From JAFNAG01 sp964353465 (lineage in GTDB: Bacteria; Acidobacteriota; UBA6911), in the NCBI GenBank assembly GCA_964353465.1, contig CAYGWQ010000151.1, positions 1-12,275 of the forward strand: a stretch of DNA of 12,275 nt, written 5' to 3'. The position numbers and the translations under genes are program-made. Positions 6,412 to 12,275 of this stretch are shown here, one piece after another; position 1 is the first letter of the stretch, and each line of letters starts with the position of its first letter. The notes under the pieces are model-generated. The model searched no databases, was not told the origin of the DNA, and was given only the letters and a program-made list of their open reading frames with translations.

Positions 6412-6945
6412 ATGGTAATTAGTCGCAACAGGGATAGCACCGCAGCGCCGATCCGGCGTCGACCCGCCCCGACCGCCGGGGAGGTGGATTGGTGGTGTGC
6501 CCGTTTTGAGAAGGAGTGCCGCCGGCGCGGCATGCGCATGACACCGCAGCGGCTGGCGGTATATCGTGCCCTGGCCGAGGACATCACCCATCCGACGGCC
6601 GATGCCGTCCTTGCCAAGCTGCGGGTGGGCATGAAAGGGCTTTCGCGGGCGACCGTATACCGGATTCTTGAATCCCTGGAGCGAGAAGGGTTTGTCAGCC
6701 GGGTCAGTACGACCGATGGGGTAGGACGGTACGATGCCAATCTCGCGCCTCATCAGCACCTGGTTTGCCGGCGCTGCGGGCAGATTGCGGACATGGAGCT
6801 GGTTGCGCTCCAGCACCTGCGCCTTCCTCGGCGGGGGCCTGCAGGCTTTGTACTGGAAGCCCTCGACATTCGCGTGGTCGGGACCTGCGAACGATGCCGC
6901 CGGCCCGAGGGAATGCAGCCGAAATCGAATCAGCATCTTATCTGA
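6412..6945 (+). CDS. perR: PerR-type Fur-family peroxide-sensing repressor
   Basis: Metal-dependent DNA-binding repressor. Numbering the open frame from 6352, every key Bacillus subtilis PerR residue occurs at a constant offset of +43: regulatory metal ligands H80, D128, H134, H136 and D147 (H37, D85, H91, H93, D104), and structural zinc cysteines C139, C142, C179 and C182 (C96, C99, C136, C139). MTPQRLAVY begins the winged helix, and ATVYRILESLEREGFV (100-115) holds the recognition helix. Asp at the D104 position favours PerR over Fur or Zur. The frame carries about 43 extra N-terminal residues. None of ATG 6352, 6382 or 6412 has a good ribosome site. I use 6412 because TTGACG (6376-6381) and a weak TAACCT (6399-6404) would place transcription right at that ATG, that is, leaderless; 6352 stays possible. 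Transcribed divergently from the exported-protein gene. Confidence 0.85.
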   Translation: MVISRNRDSTAAPIRRRPAPTAGEVDWWCARFEKECRRRGMRMTPQRLAVYRALAEDITHPTADAVLAKLRVGMKGLSRATVYRILESLEREGFVSRVSTTDGVGRYDANLAPHQHLVCRRCGQIADMELVALQHLRLPRRGPAGFVLEALDIRVVGTCERCRRPEGMQPKSNQHLI

Positions 6946-6970
6946 TCCGGTGAAAATGGAGTGCCGGATC
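6944..6970. terminator. Hairpin at the perR 3' end
   Basis: GATCCGG (6944-6950) and CCGGATC (6964-6970) form a perfect seven-base stem with a 13-base loop, overlapping the perR stop codon. It lies 41 bases beyond the stop of the convergent symporter gene. No T-run follows immediately; a run of eight Ts begins at 7004 on the plus strand. It may end or stabilise either transcript. Confidence 0.35.
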
Positions 6971-7010
6971 CTGTTAAGGAGAAAAGAATGGCTCAGTTAA
7001 TCTGTTTTTT

Positions 7011-9122
7011 TCAGCGAAGGTTGACCATCAGCCACAGCAGGAACAGGATTACCAGGACAAGCAGCCAGCTGCCGCCGAATCCCAGCACATCTTTCCAGCC
7101 CGGCTTGTATATCTCCCAGTTCGAATGAGGAAAGATCTTATCCTGCTCAAATCTCTCGGGGTGCTCCATTGCATCAGCCAGAGCCTGCTTGTCCAGTTCG
7201 GGGGTGGCCTGGACAGGAGTGCGCAATCGCGCGAAGAACCGGTCAAGATCGTCTTTGGCCACAGGCCGGCTGAACATGCTGAAAAGAAACAGCAGGAGAA
7301 ATGGGAACAGGGCATCGAAATAAAAGCGCGCTGCGACCAGTTGTGCCTTGCTGAAGCGCTGGAAATCGATCCCCAGCCAGCTCATCACCCAGATCTCCGC
7401 ATGAAAACGGCCCATGCCGATCTTAGGCGAGTTCGGGTCCGCCGGGTCCCGGCGTGCCACCTGCTCGAAGAAAACGGCGCTGGATTCCTGGCGCTGCATC
7501 CTGCGGATTTGTTCTCCGACGCGGGCGGCACGGCCCGCGGCGACATCCTCAGTCCCGGCCGGGGCAGTGATCTCCACCATGACGGGCTGAGTTTCCATGA
7601 CCCAGTGCGGGTTCGTGCGCGCCCACTCCAGGTTCAGGAAGGCATTGGGAATTACGGCGTAGATGGCGAAACAGGTGAATACCTGAAGAGTCACCGCCCA
7701 CCGCGTCAGCCGGCGCCACAGGAATCCCAGCCAGACGGCGGCCCCGAAGATGGCGGGAATGGATATGAAATATTTGAACAGCTCGAGCAGGTTGTCGATA
7801 TAGAGCGCCGTCGCCGCCCCGCCGAGAAGGGTTGCGACAATCATGAGCCGGCCGGCGTTTATGTAGTGCTGGTCGGAACGTCCGGGGGTGAACGGGCGGT
7901 ACAGGTTCTGGATCACCAGCGCTGAGTTCGCTACGCAGGTAGCCGCCAGGCTCGACATCTTGCCCGCCAGAACACCGGCCAGCATCAGGCCGATGGCACC
8001 GGGAAACAGCAAGTCACGGGTCATGTAGCCCCAGATCAGGTCGGGATCGTGCAGCTGGTTGCTGTACAAGGCGATCGCCAGGAGGCCGGCCAGCGCCCAG
8101 AAGATCATGATGAAGCGTTTCAAGTACATGCCGCCGATCATCCCGACACGGGCGGACATCTCGTCCTTTGCCGAGCCGGCGGTGGCCATGCCCGGAGCCG
8201 CAGCGATGATCGATACCAGGTTCGCCAGCGCCATGGCCATGATGGTGTACCAGGCGTACTCCCCCATCGCGGTTGAACCGAACAGGTTGAACATGTAATC
8301 AGGAACCGAGGCGTGCAGCCCGGAAAATCCGCCGATCCTGGCCAATCCCACAGGGATCAGCAACAGCGAAAACAGGATGATCAGAATGCCCTGAATCACG
8401 TCCGTGATCACCGCTGCGATGAATCCTCCCATCATCGTGTAGAGGGCGACGACCAGGGCGTAAACGGCGTAGATGAAAGCTGGATTCGTGTAGGAAATGA
8501 AGGCGCGCAGCTCGCCGCGCTTCATGCGGTCGGAAAGCTCGTCAAAGCGCAGCTGCTCGGGCACGGTCAGGATCGCGCCGGACTCGCGGCGCACGCGCAG
8601 GCTGTTGAATTCCCGGAACTGCTCGACGCTGCGCCGTTCCTCCATGCTGTAATGCGCTTCAGACTTTGGGGTCAGGGCCATCATCGTCTTGGCCGCCACC
8701 ATGTAGCCGACGCCAATGCCGATCACGGCCATGACCAGGGAGAAGACGGCGAAAGCGGAGGCGAGAAAACGGCTGCGAAAGCGTTCCTCAAAGAAATCGC
8801 CGATGGTCACCAGACGAACGCGGCGGAACCAGAAGGTGGTGAACCAGTAAAAGGGCGTGAGGAACAGGACCAGATATTGAATCCACATGCCGCCGATACC
8901 CTGGCGGTAGATTTCCCGCGAAACGACCACGGCCTGGTCAGGGCTCGTCGATGTGCCCAGGTTGAGAAAAAACTGGTAGGTCTTGCCGATTTTCCTCCCT
9001 GCAATAAAGAAGTCCTCGCAGGTCTTCATCCGCCTGCGGGCGCGATCCCCCAGCCAGAGAACAAATACCACATAGCCGATGACGATGAGAAAATCGATCC
9101 AGTGCAAGCCGAAGATGGTCAC
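7011..9122 (-). CDS. Sodium:solute symporter (SSS) family, long form with two hydrophilic inserts
   Basis: A 703-residue inner-membrane Na+-coupled symporter; the substrate cannot be told from sequence. The SSS hallmark MGGFIAAVITDVIQG (231-245) is present, as are GTSTSPDQ (56-63) near the first inverted-repeat helix, expected to help form the Na+ site, and SSLAATCVANSALVIQNLYRPF in two parts (390-400, 401-411). About 13-15 membrane segments can be drawn, the first at 9-25 and the last at 684-700. Typical members have 480-580 residues. The extra length comes from charged stretches at about 152-210 and 500-595 and a soluble region at about 619-675 containing RLRTPVQATPE. The start is GTG 9122, with GGGGG seven bases upstream. 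It lies head to head with the OPA-type transporter, their proposed starts 187 bases apart. Antisense frames across it are shadows. Confidence 0.9.
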   Translation of the reverse strand: MTIFGLHWIDFLIVIGYVVFVLWLGDRARRRMKTCEDFFIAGRKIGKTYQFFLNLGTSTSPDQAVVVSREIYRQGIGGMWIQYLVLFLTPFYWFTTFWFRRVRLVTIGDFFEERFRSRFLASAFAVFSLVMAVIGIGVGYMVAAKTMMALTPKSEAHYSMEERRSVEQFREFNSLRVRRESGAILTVPEQLRFDELSDRMKRGELRAFISYTNPAFIYAVYALVVALYTMMGGFIAAVITDVIQGILIILFSLLLIPVGLARIGGFSGLHASVPDYMFNLFGSTAMGEYAWYTIMAMALANLVSIIAAAPGMATAGSAKDEMSARVGMIGGMYLKRFIMIFWALAGLLAIALYSNQLHDPDLIWGYMTRDLLFPGAIGLMLAGVLAGKMSSLAATCVANSALVIQNLYRPFTPGRSDQHYINAGRLMIVATLLGGAATALYIDNLLELFKYFISIPAIFGAAVWLGFLWRRLTRWAVTLQVFTCFAIYAVIPNAFLNLEWARTNPHWVMETQPVMVEITAPAGTEDVAAGRAARVGEQIRRMQRQESSAVFFEQVARRDPADPNSPKIGMGRFHAEIWVMSWLGIDFQRFSKAQLVAARFYFDALFPFLLLFLFSMFSRPVAKDDLDRFFARLRTPVQATPELDKQALADAMEHPERFEQDKIFPHSNWEIYKPGWKDVLGFGGSWLLVLVILFLLWLMVNLR

Positions 9123-9153
9123 GCTGGCCCCCGCTCTGCCGATCCGGAGATCC

Positions 9154-9159
9154 TATAAT
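9154..9159 (+). promoter_or_regulatory. Perfect TATAAT -10-like hexamer in the divergent intergenic region
   Basis: TATAAT at 9154-9159 matches the -10 consensus, but no recognisable -35 lies 16-18 bases upstream and there is no TG extension. On the opposite strand the same bases give TATTAT, with TTGTAT only 15 bases upstream. Either transporter gene could use this AT-rich patch in an otherwise GC-rich gap. Confidence 0.25.
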
Positions 9160-9309
9160 AATTTCACGGGGCATCATACAACGGAAAAACCTGCCGTAAC
9201 GCAAAACTCACCTCGACGCAGGTCTGCGAATCAGCTACTATCGCACCTCATTGCCCTGAAAGCACAAGTTGAACAGGAAATCACCAACGTCCAGAAACAC
9301 GGCCGTCCC

Positions 9310-10617
9310 ATGACCCCAAACACCGATCGACCCGTTCACAGCATTGCGTTCCGGCGACGGCGCGCGCTCAACTGGCTTACTCTGGGTACCACATACGCGA
9401 CGATGTATATGGCGCGGTACAATCTCTCTTTTGCCAACAAGTCTCTCTCGGACACGTTCGGTTGGGATAAGACGCAGATCGGCGCCATCATTTCCACGAT
9501 GCTGACGATCTACGGCTTTTCGGCGTTATTCAACGGGCCGATTGCCGAACGCATCGGTGGGCGCAGGGCGATGCTCATCGGGGTATCCGGCGCCATCCTG
9601 GCCAATCTTGCCTTCGGCTTGGGAGCCTACCTCGGAATCCTCGGCACAGGCACGCTTCTGCTTGCCTACCTCTCCACCGTCTGGGCCATCAACGGTTATT
9701 TCCAGTCCTATAGCGCACTTTCGCTCATCAAGGTCAATTCGGCGTGGTTTCATGTGCGCGAACGCGGCGTTTTTTCCGCCATCTTCGGCTCTATGATCCA
9801 GAGCGGGCGCGCCCTCATTTTTTACATCGGGCCGATCGTGGTCACCGTGCTTCCATGGCAATGGGTGTTTTTTGTTCCCGCCGCATTCATGACCGTGATG
9901 GCGATCCTGACGTTTCTGTTTGTCCGGGATTCTCCGAACGATGCCGGCCATGAAGACTTCGACACCGCAGATGCATCCAGCGGGGATACGGAGAAGGTGG
10001 ACCTCCGTTACCTTTTCAAGAAAGTCTTCACCAACCCAATTACCGTGACTATCGCCATTGCGGAGTTCTGCACTGGCCTCGTGCGCCACGGATTTGAGCA
10101 GTGGTTTCCGCGCTACATGCAGGAAGCGCAACACCTGGCGCTTACCTCCTCCCTGTTCAAGTCCGGATCGATGGCGGTGGTGGCGGCCGGAATCCTCGGC
10201 GCGTTCGCCGCCGGCACGGTTTCAGACTGGGTGTTTAAGTCGCGCCGACCGCCCGTGGCGTTTCTCGGCTATGCCCTGCAGATCGTCTCCCTGGCGATCA
10301 TCTGGTGGGCTCCGGGCCTCGTCCTTATCATGGGCGCGTTCGTCGTGAACTCATTCGCCATCAGCATGGTGCATTCGATGCTTTCGGGCACTGCCTCGAT
10401 GGATTTCGGGGGGAGAAAAGCTGCGGCCAGTGCCGCCGGCATGTTTGATGGCATGCAATACATTGGCGGCTCGGTGGTCGGTGTTGGCATGGGCTGGATG
10501 CTGGAACAATTCGGCTGGGGCGCGTGGGGACCGAGCATGATCGGCTTCTCTCTAATCGGCGCCCTTCTGATGCTGCGCCTGTGGCATGTAGTTCCCAGGG
10601 GCCGGGCAGCGCATTAG
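9310..10617 (+). CDS. MFS transporter, organophosphate:phosphate antiporter (GlpT/UhpT) type
   Basis: A 435-residue inner-membrane transporter with 12 predicted helices. YMARYN (33-38) carries R36 at the position of the substrate-binding Arg of GlpT. LVRHGFEQWFPRYM (257-270) supplies the second-half Arg (R259), matching the OPA pattern FVRxGxxxWxPxY. The MFS loop motif appears as GPIAERIGGRRAM (76-88), with Glu in the usual Asp place. The central cytoplasmic loop is about 206-240. The two arginines suggest an anionic, probably phosphorylated, substrate exchanged for phosphate, but the exact substrate is unknown. The start is uncertain: the frame is open from 9079, inside the symporter gene. 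I chose ATG 9310 because the N-terminus then has family length, although no good ribosome site precedes it. Divergent from the symporter. Confidence 0.88.
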   Translation: MTPNTDRPVHSIAFRRRRALNWLTLGTTYATMYMARYNLSFANKSLSDTFGWDKTQIGAIISTMLTIYGFSALFNGPIAERIGGRRAMLIGVSGAILANLAFGLGAYLGILGTGTLLLAYLSTVWAINGYFQSYSALSLIKVNSAWFHVRERGVFSAIFGSMIQSGRALIFYIGPIVVTVLPWQWVFFVPAAFMTVMAILTFLFVRDSPNDAGHEDFDTADASSGDTEKVDLRYLFKKVFTNPITVTIAIAEFCTGLVRHGFEQWFPRYMQEAQHLALTSSLFKSGSMAVVAAGILGAFAAGTVSDWVFKSRRPPVAFLGYALQIVSLAIIWWAPGLVLIMGAFVVNSFAISMVHSMLSGTASMDFGGRKAAASAAGMFDGMQYIGGSVVGVGMGWMLEQFGWGAWGPSMIGFSLIGALLMLRLWHVVPRGRAAH

Positions 10618-11036
10618 GCGCACCCCAAGTAGGCATCCGCAGGGATGCACCGCACGGGGCAGCCATACGGGGCGCACAGGTGTTGGCGCACCATCCGGGC
10701 ATTTGCTCTCACCCCGGTTTTCCCTGCTCGTCTGCTCAGCGTTCTTCCGTGTCCTGCTGTTTTTTGCTGCCTGTCGTTCCTGCAGACCTGGGCCCGACAA
10801 ACCCGCCTCAACGCAAGCAGGGATGACGGCGGCATCGAAGAACGCCTCACCTCGCGCAATCCCGTGCGCAACGCCCTGCAGACGATCAAGGGGAGGGATA
10901 GGAATAATGAGCTGTCGTTTTGGGTTTGATCCCTCCCGGCGCGCCTGCCTTCCAGCTTCTGATAAAAGGCCATTGTCAACTTGTGCCGCCTCTGGAGACC
11001 TTTCGCTGCCAGCGTAACACAAAACCAGCGTGCAGG
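10618..11036. other. Gene-poor spacer with inverted repeats
   Basis: About 420 bases with no frame that looks like protein. GCATCC/GGATGC (10633-10638, 10643-10648) forms a small tetraloop hairpin just after the transporter stop, without a T-run. GGGAGGGAT/ATCCCTCCC (10891-10899, 10929-10937) is a perfect nine-base inverted repeat with a 29-base gap. On the minus strand, 10700-10830 reads like the degenerate dispersed text common between genes in GC-rich environmental genomes (GTCATCCCTGC then GAGGCGGG; ACACGGAAGAACGC). No transposase, tRNA or target-site duplication is visible. It may be decayed coding DNA or a small non-autonomous repeat. Confidence 0.5.
10891..10937. repeat. Nine-base perfect inverted repeat
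   Basis: GGGAGGGAT at 10891-10899 is mirrored by ATCCCTCCC at 10929-10937, enclosing 29 bases. The flanking bases do not extend the symmetry. It could mark a repeat-element end or a long-loop hairpin in the leader of the following gene. Confidence 0.4.
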
Positions 11037-12152
11037 ATGCAGGATTTTGGTACACCTCCGGTCATTGTGCACGTGGCCGCCCTGGTGGTCTGTATGGCGG
11101 TCGTTCTGCCCGTCCTGACGAAGCGCGTGGGGCCGCTGATCGCTTTTTACGGCGGTCTCGCCGCCGGATTCCTTATCGCCTATGGATTCTGGGGAATCAC
11201 CCTGTATCAGGAATATCAAAACCCGGTTTACCCCTATCTGAATAATATTTTTCGATCGCCCTATTATGACCTCCTGAACGCCATGGACGGCCGGTTCATG
11301 CCGCGCAACTGGCAGGAGACCCTGTTCTACCCCTTTTTCTTCACCAGGAAGAACCACCTGGCAGGCGAAATCGAGTTTCGTGATGCACGACTCGCCTATT
11401 GCTACGCCGCCACCCTTCTGCTGGCGGGATGGGCCCTGTTCCGCCTCATCCGGCGCTCCCGCGATCGGGCGGCATATGGCGCCGAGCGGCGGGAACATTG
11501 GTGCCTGTGGATGCTCACTCTTTTCTTTGTCATATCCTATGCGGCGTGGCAGCACATTTTTTCCGTGTACCGCTATTTGTCCGTCCTGGAGCTGCTCGCC
11601 CCGACTTTCCTGGCGCTGGCACTGTCCTACTTCTTCCGCAACCGAATACTGATCCTGGGCCTTTCCCTGCTGCTCAATCTGGCGATCGTCCTGAGCGTCA
11701 CCCCGATCAATTACGGGAGGCAGGAGTTCGATGACGGTTTTCTCAAGGTGGAGATCCCGTCGATCCCGGACCTGGACAAGAGCGTCGTTTTGATGGTCGG
11801 GGATGAGGCCACTTCCTACATCATCCCTCGGTTTCCGGCGGGCACGCGGTTTGTGCGCGTATCCTCCAACTTCGTTTTTCCCGGGCGCAACGCGAAGCTT
11901 GACCAGCAGATTCGCGACATCCTGGCTCAATACGAAGTCACGCGGACTCTCCTGTACGTCGCCAACGCCGAAGAAATCGAGGTTGCGCGTCCTACCATCT
12001 CTTACTTCGGGGTGACCGTGGAGGACCGGCCATGCCGAGAGATACGATCGCGCACCGGGAACAAAGGCTATCTTTGCGGAGTGGTGCCGGTCCCGAAACC
12101 GGGAGACCGCGTCTACCCTGGCCACGAATGTGCCCCGGTTCCTGGATCGTAA
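11037..12152 (+). CDS. GT-C-like polytopic membrane protein, probably N-terminally truncated
   Basis: A 371-residue membrane protein from ATG 11037; the frame is open from ATG 10920, but those 39 residues look non-coding. Using the longer numbering, membrane segments lie near 46-66, 71-93, 158-176, 196-216, 222-238 and 242-260, followed by a soluble C-terminal part (about 265-410) with alternating strands and helices. The stretch YQNPVYPYLNNIFRSPYY (99-116) and the region about 130-160 resemble the central periplasmic loop of ArnT/DUF2029-type GT-C glycosyltransferases, which use lipid-linked sugars for cell-surface glycans. In such proteins this loop follows several helices and an acidic catalytic motif in the first loop. 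Both are missing here, so this looks like the C-terminal two-thirds of a gene. Family assignment is by pattern and is tentative. It may be a pseudogene. Confidence 0.65.
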   Translation: MQDFGTPPVIVHVAALVVCMAVVLPVLTKRVGPLIAFYGGLAAGFLIAYGFWGITLYQEYQNPVYPYLNNIFRSPYYDLLNAMDGRFMPRNWQETLFYPFFFTRKNHLAGEIEFRDARLAYCYAATLLLAGWALFRLIRRSRDRAAYGAERREHWCLWMLTLFFVISYAAWQHIFSVYRYLSVLELLAPTFLALALSYFFRNRILILGLSLLLNLAIVLSVTPINYGRQEFDDGFLKVEIPSIPDLDKSVVLMVGDEATSYIIPRFPAGTRFVRVSSNFVFPGRNAKLDQQIRDILAQYEVTRTLLYVANAEEIEVARPTISYFGVTVEDRPCREIRSRTGNKGYLCGVVPVPKPGDRVYPGHECAPVPGS

Positions 12153-12275
12153 AGGGGTAAAGCTGGAGGTCACACCACAGCAGGCGGTCGCGGGAACAGA
12201 TACGCTTCAATATCGAGTGGTCGGCCTCCCTGCCAGAGCCATCGATATGCTCTACACCCTGGATGGCCAAGCGAT
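12130..12275 (+). CDS. Start of an unidentified protein, cut by the window edge
   Basis: A frame open from GTG 12130 to the end of the window (48 codons), overlapping the end of the GT-C-like gene by 23 bases in another frame. It reads VPRFLDRKGVKLEVTPQQ, then AVAGTDTLQYRVVGLPARA and DMLYTLDGQA. The alternating hydrophobic pattern suggests a beta-sandwich or Ig-like domain. There is no signal peptide and no clear ribosome site, so it may be translationally coupled. It may instead belong to the same polypeptide as the upstream gene if a frameshift lies near 12100. I do not recognise the family. Confidence 0.5.
   Translation, partial: MPRFLDRKGVKLEVTPQQAVAGTDTLQYRVVGLPARAIDMLYTLDGQA

Noticed and set aside
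6975..7128. A 46-codon plus-strand frame from ATG 6988 with a strong AAGGAG ribosome site
   Set aside because: It runs antisense over the symporter C-terminus and its translation looks random. The ribosome-site match alone is not enough.
7125..9158. Plus-strand frames of 266 and 281 codons across the symporter gene
   Set aside because: Low-complexity His/Asp/Gln-rich translations opposite a convincing SSS protein; antisense shadows.
10614..12173. A 519-codon open frame on the minus strand opposite the GT-C-like gene
   Set aside because: Its product is rich in Arg, Asp, Gln and His with no domain or membrane pattern, while the plus-strand frame gives clean membrane helices. It is a GC-driven antisense shadow.
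1..12275. CRISPR arrays, tRNA or rRNA genes, insertion sequences
   Set aside because: No regularly spaced direct repeats, no cloverleaf or rRNA-like stretch, and no transposase-like protein were seen on either strand.

Overview
This is a GC-rich, gene-dense bacterial chromosomal window with ten coding regions on both strands. I saw no tRNA, rRNA, CRISPR array or transposase. The Gram-negative-type gene set fits Acidobacteriota or a related GC-rich lineage: a Sua5-type TsaC, a NusG/RfaH-like paralogue, a large sodium:solute symporter, an FmdB zinc ribbon and a GT-C-like membrane protein. No phylogenetic marker is present, so that placement is a guess.

Layout. An aspartate ammonia-lyase (84-1469, +) faces a minus-strand group. 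In transcription order that group is threonylcarbamoyl-AMP synthase (TsaC), a dual-specificity phosphatase resembling plant glucan phosphatases, a TerC/Alx membrane protein and a small FmdB zinc-ribbon protein. A consensus sigma-70 promoter at 4471-4499 drives a NusG/RfaH/UpxY-like antiterminator on the plus strand. Its leader has a strong hairpin running into an ops/JUMPstart-like sequence. A GC hairpin then separates it from a convergent gene for an exported protein resembling DUF4412 proteins. Divergent from that gene is a PerR-type Fur-family regulator. A 703-residue sodium:solute symporter (-) lies head to head with an organophosphate:phosphate-antiporter-type MFS transporter (+). The right end holds about 420 bases without a convincing gene, then the C-terminal part of a GT-C-like membrane protein, then the start of an unidentified frame that runs off the window.

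Function. The genes do not form one pathway. They are mostly housekeeping (tRNA t6A synthesis, aspartate/fumarate interconversion), metal and peroxide stress (TerC, PerR) and solute uptake. The points most worth a second look are the ops-like leader of the orphan antiterminator, the SEX4/laforin-like phosphatase, the operator-like dyad between perR and the exported-protein gene, the insert-bearing symporter, and the apparently N-truncated GT-C protein beside repeat-like DNA. I did not find a convincing new multi-gene defence or mobile system.
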